A DNA stretch of 11,941 nucleotides from Lentisphaerota bacterium (GCA_003552565.1 PUNB01000055.1:1-11941), one strand, 5' to 3'; positions 1-6,514 are shown, numbered from the stretch's first letter. Translations and numbers: made by a program. Notes: generated by a model not told the origin, from the letters alone.

Positions 1-40
1 CCCGAAACCTGACACCAGAAACCATTAAATAAGCCTCTCC

Positions 41-90
41 CTCGGGGTATCAGGCGCATCGCGCCGGCGGGCGGGCTTGTATGAGACTTC
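41..90 (+). repeat. CTCGGGGTAT module, copy 1
   Basis: This roughly 50-bp GC-rich unit starts CTCGGGGTATC, contains GCGCCGGCGG and ends GAGACTTC. It aligns with 6463-6514 with only a few substitutions and a two-base length difference. A word of the CCTGACACC/GAAACC type lies before it, and the reverse complement of that word follows the second copy. A third copy seems to begin in inverted orientation at the right edge of the window. Confidence 0.7.
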
Positions 91-100
91 GCGTTGTTAA

Positions 101-122
101 CTTTGTCCCGAACCTTGTCTAG
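101..122 (-). repeat. partial GACAAGG-word repeat
   Basis: The stretch reads CTTTGTCCCG then AACCTTGTCTAG. It matches, with two or three mismatches, the reverse complement of the right end of the 658-750 repeat. It is a short degraded member of the same word family. Confidence 0.5.
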
Positions 123-145
123 AGTTTCACAAAACTCTTTTTTTT
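121..145 (+). terminator. possible Rho-independent terminator
   Basis: A perfect 7-bp stem (AGAGTTT at 121-127 and AAACTCT at 132-138) closes a 4-nt CACA loop and is followed by seven more Ts. The shape is that of an intrinsic terminator reading rightwards. The stem is AT-rich and therefore weak. Any gene it would serve lies left of the window. Confidence 0.4.
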
Positions 146-215
146 GCCTCGTCAGCAGAATTTGTGGGTATATTGTTAGTCTTCTTCATGCCCAATACCG
201 ACGAAGCAGACAGTT

Positions 216-354
216 TAAGCGTAACCAAGTAAGAGTGGGCTTACATGTGCGATGAAGTGCGGGATTAAGTGTCATGCTCTCCACGCCTTTCTTCTAAACA
301 CTTCAGTTCCCTCTTCCACCCACCCTTCGTCTCACCCTTACTTGGTTACGCTTA
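216..354. repeat. 18-bp perfect inverted repeat, long spacer
   Basis: TAAGCGTAACCAAGTAAG at 216-233 is the exact reverse complement of 337-354. The spacer is 103 bp and has no gene. Part of the word (CAAGTAAG) recurs at 6721-6728, so the arms belong to the local repeat vocabulary. Confidence 0.6.
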
Positions 355-407
355 CCCGCCCGCTTAGCCGCGGACGCGCGGTTGAGGTGCCCATTTGCGT
401 AGATTCG

Positions 408-485
408 CGTGTAAGAGTAGGTGAACGAGTACGAAACCGTATGACGATGCCGCATTTCCCGTACTCGTACACGTACTCGCACACG
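408..485. repeat. imperfect inverted repeat of GTACTCG words
   Basis: Arms 408-433 and 460-485 are imperfectly complementary over about 26 bp, with a spacer of about 26 bp. The right arm is built from alternating GTACTCG and TACAC words. The 12-mer GTACTCGTACAC at 461-472 recurs exactly at 6764-6775. The overlapping open frames are artefacts of this repetition. Confidence 0.5.
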
Positions 486-628
486 CAAATCTCTTTATCA
501 CCTTACCCACAGATTTCCCTGTAGAGCCTTTTTTTAGGCGGTTAACGATAACGGGCGACGAGAGCGGATCACGAGTAAAGCGCGTTCCGATCGTCAACCC
601 CTCTCGCATGCCATGCCGTAGACTCTGG

Positions 629-655
629 CTAGACCCTCCGCGAAAAGGGTTTCAG
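629..655 (+). repeat. CCGCGAAAAGGG module, copy 1
   Basis: The core ACCCTCCGCGAAAAGGGT (633-650) has short complementary ends (ACCCT and AGGGT) and could form a 5-bp hairpin. The core recurs exactly after the sulfatase stop codon (11709-11726) and in diverged form at 4812-4844. A near-exact reverse complement lies at about 780-796. Confidence 0.65.
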
Positions 656-657
656 GC

Positions 658-750
658 CTAATTTTGTGCTCACCTTGTCTCGCACCTTGTCTCGCACTTA
701 GTCTGAAAAATGAGGAATCGACAGAAAACCAGACAAGGTGCGGGACAAGG
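658..750 (+). repeat. directon-flanking repeat, left copy (93 bp)
   Basis: This repeat starts CTAATTTTGTGCTCACC, holds two tandem copies of the 12-mer CACCTTGTCTCG and ends GCGGGACAAGG. It aligns end to end with the reverse complement of 4870-4950. The differences are one missing 12-mer unit and a few substitutions near the end. A shorter relative of its right half lies at 8665-8699 and one of its left half at 11739-11767. No protein is evident inside it. Confidence 0.85.
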
Positions 751-829
751 TTTTCAGCAACATAAATTCAGGTCTCGACCCCTTTTCACGGAGGGGCTAA
801 TAATAGCTTACGCGAGACTGGCGTTACAT

Positions 830-855
830 CTCCGACGGGAAATTACCCGGCGGAG
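830..855 (-). terminator. hairpin just past the directon, possible 3' end
   Basis: CTCCG (830-834) pairs with CGGAG (851-855) and CGGG (836-839) pairs with CCCG (846-849). There is one A/G mismatch and a 6-nt loop. The hairpin lies about 10 nt beyond the stop codon of the last minus-strand gene, where a transcript end is expected. No T-run follows on the minus strand, so it is not a classical intrinsic terminator. It could stabilise the 3' end. Confidence 0.35.
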
Positions 856-864
856 GGACAGAAC

Positions 865-1095
865 CTACGGCACCATCGGCTGGGGCTGCTGCTGGGGGGC
901 TGGAGCCGGCTGCTGTTGCTGCGGAGCCGGCGGCTGCTGTTGCGGAACCTGCTGCTGATCCTGGGGCAAGGGCCGATATTCCGGTTCTTCATATTCACGA
1001 ACCGTTTCGCAACCGCTCAGTGCCAAGCCGATCCCCGCCGCGACGGCCGGAATGGCGAAAAAAGATAGAACTTTTCTTTGTCTGGGTGTATTCAT
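865..1095 (-). CDS. small Gln/Pro-rich lipoprotein
   Basis: This 76-residue protein has a lipoprotein signal: a basic N-terminus, a hydrophobic core and the lipobox LSGC with Cys29 as the expected lipidated residue. Glu follows the cysteine, so there is no E. coli-type Asp inner-membrane retention signal. After a short acidic stretch (EYEEPEYRP), the last 35 residues are almost only Gln, Pro and Ala. Such tails are usually flexible tethers. The start is supported by AGGAGA at 1105-1110, 9 nt upstream. It is the last gene of the minus-strand directon, 49 bp after the LolA-like gene. No family was recognised and the partner is unknown. The repetitive tail codons also create a false plus-strand frame rich in Cys and Gly. 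Confidence 0.8.
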   Translation of the reverse strand: MNTPRQRKVLSFFAIPAVAAGIGLALSGCETVREYEEPEYRPLPQDQQQVPQQQPPAPQQQQPAPAPQQQPQPMVP

Positions 1096-1144
1096 ATTCT
1101 TTGTTCTCCTATGTTATGTGTTGTCAGAGAATTGCGATTGGAGA

Positions 1145-1981
1145 TTATTCAGTGTTAACTTTCACTTCCTGGACCTGACGCGTGACTTTCATTTCGTCAC
1201 CTTCGATCACCTGCCGATACTGACGCATCTGTTGTTCCATCATTTGCTCCACCATCTGACGCTGCTGCGGCTCCATTCGCTCGAGCTGTCGTTCCAGCTC
1301 CCGCATCCCCTGGCGGGCTCTTTGCAGCTCTTCTTCCGACAGCATGTCGCTCAAACCTCTAATAGTGGTAACGGTGTTGAAAGGCACACGCAGGCCTTCA
1401 ATTTCGCGAATGTCCTTTAATTCGCTGAGGATATCGATATTGGCTCTTCTGCCTTCGACCATGGTGTCGGCGGTGAACTCTATTCTTCTGAGCACCCAAT
1501 CATCCGCGTCTATGTGCATTTTTATGTCTTTCATAGTTCCTTCAACGCCGGCTTCATCCATGAACCCATCAAGTTCGTCAATCGTCAGAACGTATGTTCG
1601 ATGGTCGCCAAGCATTTCCCTTCCTTTCAGTCGGGCCTCTTCCCGCAACCGGGAATAAACTTCCGGGCGGAAAAGATCAGTGCTCGTGGCGGCGGAGGCG
1701 GCCTGCATTTCATCCACTTCCTCCCTAGCCTCAAAGTCGATCTCAAAATATGGACGACCGTTGTCATAAGCCTTGACAAAGCGAGTAGTGTCTTCATCAC
1801 TGATAATAGTGTAATTATCAATATCTTGAATCGCATTCTCATATTCCTGCCGCATTCTTTCCAGTATTTGCTCGGCGCTTTGAGCGTTGGCCTGAAGTGA
1901 TACCGACACCAGCAGACAGGCGATTGCCGGAGCCAGGTAACTTTGTAGTTTTATAAACTTTAAACGGGTTTGTTTTTGCAT
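1145..1981 (-). CDS. secreted LolA-like protein with helical tail
   Basis: This 278-residue protein begins with a signal peptide (basic residues 1-12, hydrophobic 15-30) and a probable signal peptidase I site after ANA (residues 31-33). Residues of about 36-205 resemble the outer-membrane lipoprotein-sorting (LolA/LolB-like) fold: helix, then beta-rich segments including the typical IDADDWVLRRIEF (about 156-168). Residues of about 210-262 are a long charged segment rich in Glu, Gln, Arg and Met that probably forms a helix or coiled coil. Classical LolA is about 200 residues without this tail, so this is a relative and not LolA itself. A likely role is periplasmic binding of a lipid or lipoprotein. 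AAGGAT at 1990-1995 supports the start. It lies 100 bp after the GTPase gene and 49 bp before a small lipoprotein gene. Confidence 0.7.
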   Translation of the reverse strand: MQKQTRLKFIKLQSYLAPAIACLLVSVSLQANAQSAEQILERMRQEYENAIQDIDNYTIISDEDTTRFVKAYDNGRPYFEIDFEAREEVDEMQAASAATSTDLFRPEVYSRLREEARLKGREMLGDHRTYVLTIDELDGFMDEAGVEGTMKDIKMHIDADDWVLRRIEFTADTMVEGRRANIDILSELKDIREIEGLRVPFNTVTTIRGLSDMLSEEELQRARQGMRELERQLERMEPQQRQMVEQMMEQQMRQYRQVIEGDEMKVTRQVQEVKVNTE

Positions 1982-2081
1982 GGTTAAAGATCCTTTTTAT
2001 TTGGTGGATAAAAAGCAAAATATGACCGATTTTGCTGGAATAATTCCGGGGTTAATCCCGAATCTAAAAATTAATATAGCA

Positions 2082-2951
2082 TTAAGGTTGAATCTTGGCA
2101 ATCTCCTTTTCAATTTCTTTTTCACTACCGCTTTTGACGATCCAGACTAATCTAGGTTCGGCGCCGGTTACTGCAGTGCGAACAATACCGGCAGAGGAAT
2201 AATCAATAAATTCATCCTGCAGATTGCCTTTAATCCGATAAATGTCCTGTTCATATTTTTTGATCAGAGTCAGCAATACTTCCGGGTCAATTTGTTTATA
2301 AGTGGTAAAAGTGGCGTAGTTTGGATCCCGGCAGCCGAGGAATTCGCCCTTTCCTCTCTGTTTTGAAGCTGTGCCGCCGAATAAATCAATCTCTGCCTCA
2401 GCCTGGACGGTCTGAAGACATTCCCCTGTGGGGTTAAGTTGGCGGACGAGTTCTTGTGTTTTCTTTGTTTTTTCCGTCGGAGCACTGTCTGTTTTATTAA
2501 TCAAAACCACATCGGCGGATTCCACTTGTTTGATTATGTTCGGCAGGGTATACTGCAGTTTAAGAAAACTGGTCGGTTCCACAATGCTGATAATGGATGC
2601 CAGATAAAAACTATCGGAGAGGCCGGTTTCCTCCAGCATATCAGCGGCGGTTTCCGGATTAGCCATGCCGCTGGCTTCGATCACCACCCCTTCGGTGTTC
2701 GGCCGATTCTCGGAAATCCCCTGAAGCTGCCTGATAAACTGGGACACCAGGCAGCGGCAGAATATACTGCCGCCGGCAACACTGATAACCTCTGCTTTCT
2801 GGGTCGACAGCATGTCAGCATCAACATCGTTGGGGGAAAATTCATTGACTAAGTAAACCAGCTGGCGGTCGCGGTTTTTCTGCATGGTTCGTCGTAAAAA
2901 AGTAGTTTTCCCTGTTCCCAGAAAACCTGTAACCAGACATAGAGGTATCAT
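2082..2951 (-). CDS. COG0523/CobW-type GTPase, variant Cys motif
   Basis: This 289-residue P-loop GTPase belongs to the G3E family that includes CobW, YjiA and ZNG1 metallochaperones. Visible motifs are Walker A GFLGTGKTT (residues 9-17), the switch-like NEFSPNDVD (36-44), IEASG (91-95) and the guanine-specificity motif NKTD (152-155). A C-terminal CobW_C-like region starts at about residue 200. At the usual CxCC metal site the sequence is GGSIFCRC (60-67), so two of the three cysteines are replaced by Ser and Phe and a Cys appears two residues further on. Metal identity therefore cannot be assumed. I chose the ATG at 2951 because the P-loop strand begins at once; an upstream TTG at 2969 would add six residues. 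Neither start has a clear ribosome binding site. It is the only apparently cytosolic product of the directon. Confidence 0.85.
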   Translation of the reverse strand: MIPLCLVTGFLGTGKTTFLRRTMQKNRDRQLVYLVNEFSPNDVDADMLSTQKAEVISVAGGSIFCRCLVSQFIRQLQGISENRPNTEGVVIEASGMANPETAADMLEETGLSDSFYLASIISIVEPTSFLKLQYTLPNIIKQVESADVVLINKTDSAPTEKTKKTQELVRQLNPTGECLQTVQAEAEIDLFGGTASKQRGKGEFLGCRDPNYATFTTYKQIDPEVLLTLIKKYEQDIYRIKGNLQDEFIDYSSAGIVRTAVTGAEPRLVWIVKSGSEKEIEKEIAKIQP

Positions 2952-2998
2952 GGTAAAAACTATTAGCAACCCATTTATTTTATGATTGTTCGAATTTC

Positions 2999-4567
2999 TT
3001 ACTGAAGCAGCGAGTGAAAGAATATATTGACACCCAGATTCATCGCGTCTTCAGGCGCGACTCCCGCGCAGTATGGAGACTGGCCCCCTTCCCAGCCGGT
3101 GGAAAGGTCGTAGGGAGAGTAAATCACCGCCAAACGTCCGTCAATATACAGACCGTACAGCCGCGCTTCAATCTGATCCTGAGTTCTTAAACGCCGGGCG
3201 AGAGCGGGTCGAGGGGAGATTTCCTCTATTTGGGCGGGAAATCTGAAGATGGGATGGCCTTGGGGGAGGCGGCTTAACTCCGCTTCGGGGAATGTTTGGC
3301 GGATCAAGTTCCGAAATCCCTGATCGAAGCCTTCCCGTCCGCAGCAGCTTTCGGCAAATAGGATGCCGCCTCTCCGCAGGTAACGGCGAAGATTGGCGCG
3401 GCCGCTTTCGGAAATGACAAAGTCATGATGGCCGGTCATATAGATTAAAGGATACTCAAACAAACGCCCTGATTCAATGTCCACTTCCCGGGAATCGAAG
3501 GACACTGGTATATCGGTGCGCCGGTGAAAAGCATCCAGAAGCCTTGGTATGGCCGCCTCGTGGGTCTTCCATAACCCGGGATAGCGTACTTGGGCGACAG
3601 TGAACTTATCTGTTCTTGAGCGGACTGAGGAGGCATCGACAAAGCGCATGCTCTGCCCCAGGGAAGGGGCGGTCTGATGTTCAGCGGTTATATAAGCCAT
3701 TAGATTGGCTCCAAGCACACGGGATGTTTCAACCGTATACCCCAAACAGTGCGGGGCGCGTTCCTCATCCAGGCCGTCCCAGCCGGAGCTGACATCCCAG
3801 CGGAAGAGGAAAACCCCGGTTCGACAGCCGACATCAATGCCGATAGCGCTGGGCATGGAGTTTCGAGCGCCGGCCTCCCGAGCGTGATCACGATATTGGA
3901 TGTCTTCCGGATCGAGATCGTAGTAGGAATGATATAGTGGATGGTCGAAGTTTAACCGATAGGGAGGATTTTCGGGAAACATGGTCCGTAGTTCTTCCAA
4001 AGCGGAAGCAAAGAAATCCCAGCGTCCGCAGCGCGCCTCCAGCACCAAAGTTCCACCCTGTTTCACATAATCACGCAGCCGTCGGCGCTGATCTTCAGAC
4101 CATGAAATAGACTCCATGCCGGTGCGGTATAAAGCCGGTATTTCAGAATTATCCACGGGTATTTCATTTTCCCCGAAGCGCGTGGAGCTGAAATGAAGAT
4201 CCATGTTCTCAGCCAGCCAGCGCAGCAGATTATCGACATTGCCGTATTCTTCAGGCCATTGTCGCTGTTCGGAAGGAACAATGCGCGAGATTAACACCGG
4301 CGGCCGCGGCGGATTCTTTTTTTCCGTGCGACGCAGCGGCACCACCGGCAAGGGTAAAGGCGGAGCCCCCTCGGCGCCGGCGTGCTGCGCCGGCGGGGAC
4401 GGGGAAGGAGGACTGGGCAAACATTCATATTCAGTTTCGTTTTCGACGATAGAGCTGTCCTGACCGAACCCTTTAAGCAGATCCGCCGATGCTTTGCAGC
4501 CCATAAGCGATAGGCACAAACAGAGCAGCGCCAATTTACGAAGGTATGAATAATCCACGCGCCTCAC
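2999..4567 (-). CDS. lipoprotein with two tandem DUF4159 domains
   Basis: This 522-residue protein has a lipoprotein signal with lipobox LMGC (Cys24), a Pro/Ala-rich linker (about 51-90) and two related domains (about 90-296 and 322-522). The copies share recognisable blocks: LRDYVKQGGTLVLEARCGR matches LRRYLRRGGILFAESCCGR, and SSGWDGL...LGANLMAYI matches STGWEGG...LGVNIFFHSL. The pattern fits DUF4159, a glutamine-amidotransferase-like fold common in Planctomycetes and Lentisphaerae whose biochemical role is not known to me. Both copies have Cys-Gly-Arg where many relatives have an Asp-rich DDxxG block. The GTG start at 4567 is fixed by AGAGGAGA at 4575-4582. It lies 21 bp after a small lipoprotein gene and 47 bp before the GTPase gene. 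Membrane anchoring is inferred from the lipobox. The DUF4159 assignment is from memory of the family pattern. Confidence 0.8.
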   Translation of the reverse strand: MRRVDYSYLRKLALLCLCLSLMGCKASADLLKGFGQDSSIVENETEYECLPSPPSPSPPAQHAGAEGAPPLPLPVVPLRRTEKKNPPRPPVLISRIVPSEQRQWPEEYGNVDNLLRWLAENMDLHFSSTRFGENEIPVDNSEIPALYRTGMESISWSEDQRRRLRDYVKQGGTLVLEARCGRWDFFASALEELRTMFPENPPYRLNFDHPLYHSYYDLDPEDIQYRDHAREAGARNSMPSAIGIDVGCRTGVFLFRWDVSSGWDGLDEERAPHCLGYTVETSRVLGANLMAYITAEHQTAPSLGQSMRFVDASSVRSRTDKFTVAQVRYPGLWKTHEAAIPRLLDAFHRRTDIPVSFDSREVDIESGRLFEYPLIYMTGHHDFVISESGRANLRRYLRRGGILFAESCCGREGFDQGFRNLIRQTFPEAELSRLPQGHPIFRFPAQIEEISPRPALARRLRTQDQIEARLYGLYIDGRLAVIYSPYDLSTGWEGGQSPYCAGVAPEDAMNLGVNIFFHSLLQ

Positions 4568-4574
4568 TATACAA

Positions 4575-4582
4575 TCTCCTCT
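4575..4582 (-). promoter_or_regulatory. ribosome binding site fixing a GTG start
   Basis: On the minus strand this reads AGAGGAGA, 7 nt before GTG at 4567. It is the strongest Shine-Dalgarno match in the directon and decides for the GTG, since no ATG stands at that spacing. Confidence 0.75.
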
Positions 4583-4588
4583 AAGGCA

Positions 4589-4777
4589 TCAATATGGTGT
4601 CCCGATAGGCGCTTGCCTTTCCCAGTTGGCCGGTGAGTTCCAAGGCAGTTCCTCGCCGTCGGGGCGGCCGGCGCCGGCATCGGGGCCGGCACAGCCGGCC
4701 AGGAACAGACTGAGTGAGATTACGGCCGCCGCCATCACCATTAGAGCGGTTCTGTGATTAAATAATTTCTTAAACAT
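4589..4777 (-). CDS. small lipoprotein with PWNSPANWE tail
   Basis: This 62-residue protein starts with a basic segment (KKLFNHR) and a hydrophobic core ending in lipobox LAGC (Cys29). The mature part is only about 34 residues: a Gly/Asp/Ala-rich spacer followed by ELPWNSPANWE and a short tail. The start is the ATG at 4777, because AGGAG (4784-4788) stands 6 nt upstream. A TTG two codons earlier would be too close to that site. It is the first gene of the directon. I have the impression that PWN-x-P-x-x-W-E endings occur in other small PVC lipoproteins, but I cannot verify this here. The function is unknown. It may be an anchor or adaptor for the larger DUF4159 lipoprotein encoded 21 bp downstream. 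Confidence 0.75.
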   Translation of the reverse strand: MFKKLFNHRTALMVMAAAVISLSLFLAGCAGPDAGAGRPDGEELPWNSPANWERQAPIGTPY

Positions 4778-4811
4778 TTCCAACTCCTGGTATATTGGGT
4801 GTTTTTGGGGT

Positions 4812-4844
4812 CTAGTGAGAGGCTACGCGAAAAGGTGTTTGCAG
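4812..4844 (+). repeat. CCGCGAAAAGGG module, diverged copy
   Basis: This copy shares CTAG, CGCGAAAAGG, GTTT and CAG in the same order and orientation as 629-655, with an inserted GAGAGGCTA-type segment. It lies in the leader region of the minus-strand directon, between the first gene and the right flanking repeat. Confidence 0.45.
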
Positions 4845-4869
4845 ACTCTACACGCACAAAAAAATAAAA

Positions 4870-4950
4870 CTTTGTCTCGCGCCTTGTCTGGTTTTCTGTC
4901 GATTCCTCATTTTTCAGACTAAGTGCGAGACAAGGTGAGCACAAAATTAG
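4870..4950 (-). repeat. directon-flanking repeat, right copy (81 bp)
   Basis: Its reverse complement starts CTAATTTTGTGCTCACC and ends GCGCGAGACAAAG. It matches 658-750 along its whole length except for one missing 12-bp CACCTTGTCTCG unit and a few substitutions. With the left copy it forms an inverted pair enclosing the five minus-strand genes. It sits in the shared upstream region of the directon and the tolB-like gene. Confidence 0.85.
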
Positions 4951-5129
4951 GGGTCAACCCTGCCCCGAAGCAAATGCCATTAATATAAGACCAGCTTAAC
5001 GAACTATTAGTTCCCAAAACACCGATCGCGATAACAAAAGCAGCCCCGCCCTTGGAAATAATCCGAATTTCAATATATTAAGCTCATGTACTGATTTCCA
5101 ATAAAAACATAATTCAGGAATTTTTCACC
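4951..5129 (+). other. upstream region of the tolB-like gene
   Basis: This non-coding stretch is less repetitive than the other gaps and is AT-rich near its right end. Apart from the promoter candidate at 5052-5079 and the ribosome binding region before 5130, I see nothing definite. No clear promoter for the divergent minus-strand directon could be picked out between 4778 and 4950. Confidence 0.5.
5052..5079 (+). promoter_or_regulatory. candidate sigma-70-like promoter
   Basis: TTGGAA (5052-5057) and TATATT (5074-5079) are separated by 16 bp, giving 4/6 and 5/6 matches to the consensus boxes. Transcription would start about 45 nt before the ATG at 5130. Chance matches of this quality are common in AT-rich DNA. 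Confidence 0.35.
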
Positions 5130-6344
5130 ATGACCATTAAACCTATTACATATCTTTTTCTTGTCTTGTTTTTATGTTCAGGAAGCATTCTTTCCGCTCA
5201 ACCTTTGCAGGCGGTGGTGCGCAAGCCCGGTGTTGAAGAGGACCCTACATTGGTTATCCAGTCTTTTAACGGCCCGGAGGAAGTGGAAGAGCTTCTGCGA
5301 CGTACCTTAATCAGGTGCGGCTGGTTCAGGGTTCAGGACTCCGGAGCCGCGGATTATCAACTACAAGCGGCCTGGGGCGGAGATGACAGTCGCGGCCGCT
5401 TGCGCCTGGCGCTGGGCAGCGGCGGCGAGACAGTGTTCGAATTCGTCACCCCGGAAAGTCATCCGCCCCGAAGAAGCGTTTTCCAGGCAGTCGATATGCT
5501 GCTGAATCGTCTTTTTGACGTTCCCGGCATCGCTTCTGGACGCTTGGCGTTTGTCTTGACGGATAATGAACAGAAAGAAATCTACACCATGAATTTTGAC
5601 GGAACAGAAGTCCGGCGGATCACCCGCAATCGTTCCATATCCACTGAGCCATCCTGGGGCGGCAGGGGCATTGAACGGCTTTTTTACACCTATTATGAAC
5701 CGACACAGATGTCAATAATGCAGGCCGAGCCCAATCTCGGCAGACAGCGCCGTATCGCCCGCTTCCGGGGACTGAACGCCGGCGCCAGGGTGTCTCCCGA
5801 CGGTAATCAATTGGCCATGTCTCTCAGCCGGGGCGGCGCGGTCAATCTCTATCTTATGGATTTGAACACCAATCAAACCACTCAGGTGACTCGGGACAGC
5901 GATGTCAACACCTCTCCCACCTGGTCGCCGGGTGGCGACTATCTATGTTATGTCTCTGACCGGGGCGGTCGCCCGCACCTTTATCTGCTGAATCGCGCCG
6001 ACGGACGCAGCAGCCGGCTCCTGCGGGATTTTGAAGAAGCCGTCGAGCCTGACTGGTGTCCCGTCTCCAACCAGATTGCGTTCTCCACCCGCATCGGCGG
6101 GCGCTATGTCGTGGCGGTGGTGGATATGAACGAGAGCGCCGGCTCTCCGGAGCGACGAATTGTCACCGAAGGCGCCGGCGACTGGGAATCGCCCACCTGG
6201 GCGCCGGACGGACGCCACCTGGCGGTCACTCGCAAACGCGGCGGCGAAAGCCAGCTGGTAATGGTTGACTCCTGGCTCGGTGGTACCACACCCATATCCC
6301 GCCCCGGACAGATGGAATTACCAGATTGGTCGGACCTGCGGTAG
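5130..6344 (+). CDS. tolB: TolB-like periplasmic beta-propeller protein
   Basis: This 404-residue protein has a signal peptide (hydrophobic 7-22, cleavage probably near LSA-Q at 23/24). A TolB-type N-terminal domain follows (about 27-145) and ends in the characteristic VDMLLNRLFDVPGIASGRLAFV. The rest is a PD40/WD40-like propeller. Repeated strands include YTMNFDGTEVRRITRN, VSPDGNQLAMS, SPTWSPGGDYLCYVSDRGG, EPDWCPVSNQIAFS and SPTWAPDGRHLAV. The length is close to classical TolB (about 430). In Proteobacteria TolB works with Pal and TolA/Q/R in outer-membrane constriction. Here no pal or tolA gene is adjacent, so a Tol-Pal role is inferred from family only. The ATG is preceded by a weak CAGGAA about 11 nt upstream. 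The gene is divergent from the lipoprotein directon and probably monocistronic. Confidence 0.8.
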   Translation: MTIKPITYLFLVLFLCSGSILSAQPLQAVVRKPGVEEDPTLVIQSFNGPEEVEELLRRTLIRCGWFRVQDSGAADYQLQAAWGGDDSRGRLRLALGSGGETVFEFVTPESHPPRRSVFQAVDMLLNRLFDVPGIASGRLAFVLTDNEQKEIYTMNFDGTEVRRITRNRSISTEPSWGGRGIERLFYTYYEPTQMSIMQAEPNLGRQRRIARFRGLNAGARVSPDGNQLAMSLSRGGAVNLYLMDLNTNQTTQVTRDSDVNTSPTWSPGGDYLCYVSDRGGRPHLYLLNRADGRSSRLLRDFEEAVEPDWCPVSNQIAFSTRIGGRYVVAVVDMNESAGSPERRIVTEGAGDWESPTWAPDGRHLAVTRKRGGESQLVMVDSWLGGTTPISRPGQMELPDWSDLR

Positions 6345-6359
6345 GCTTAGGTGAAACAC

Positions 6360-6443
6360 AATTTTGAATGATGAATTTTGAAGTGTAGCTGCTTGGTCTG
6401 TCCGAAACTCAACATTCAGAATTCAGAATTCAAAATTCATTAT
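6360..6443. repeat. AATTTTGAATGATG inverted word repeat
   Basis: AATTTTGAATGATGAATTTTGAA (6360-6382, given here as two overlapping words AATTTTGAATG and ATGAATTTTGAA) faces a right side built from ATTCAGAATTC units. ATGAATTTTGAA at 6371-6382 is the exact reverse complement of 6429-6440. It begins 16 bp after the tolB-like stop codon and could fold at the 3' end of that transcript. The stem is AT-rich and no T-run follows. Confidence 0.55.
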
Positions 6444-6462
6444 TAGTATTCACTGTTTCTTC

Positions 6463-6514
6463 CTCGGGGTATCCGGCACGCATTGCGCCGGCGGCCGGGC
6501 TTATGTGAGACTTC
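6463..6514 (+). repeat. CTCGGGGTAT module, copy 2
   Basis: This is the second copy of the 41-90 unit. It starts CTCGGGGTATC and ends GAGACTTC, with the same GCGCCGGCGG centre. The sequence after it (6518-6547) is made of GTTTCAGG/GTGTTCAGG/TGTCAGG words whose reverse complement resembles the first bases of the window. Confidence 0.7.

Larger units (their letters stand above)
1..864. other. non-coding, repeat-rich stretch
   Basis: I see no credible gene in this stretch. The open frames have no ribosome binding site and translate to low-complexity peptides such as alternating Val-Arg or clustered Cys-Gly, which reflects repeated DNA words and not protein selection. The stretch contains a GC-rich CTCGGGGTAT module, a terminator-like hairpin, two long-range inverted repeats and the left copy of the repeat that flanks the neighbouring directon. 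Each is listed separately. Confidence 0.7.

Noticed and set aside
303..488. minus-strand frame beginning with alternating Arg-Val
   Set aside because: The pattern is a direct read-out of the GTACTCG/TACAC repeat; no start signal is present.
252..524. 90-aa plus-strand open frame
   Set aside because: It overlaps inverted repeats, has no ribosome binding site and translates to Ser/Pro/Tyr-rich low-complexity sequence.
710..958. 82-aa plus-strand frame ending in a Cys/Gly-rich stretch
   Set aside because: Its second half is the antisense of the Gln/Pro codons of the small lipoprotein and its first half is repeat DNA.
2044..2062. terminator between the GTPase and LolA-like genes
   Set aside because: The stem has only four GC pairs plus a bulged extension and no T-run in the minus direction.
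658..4950. composite transposon
   Set aside because: The flanking repeats encode no transposase, none lies between them, and no target-site duplication could be recognised.
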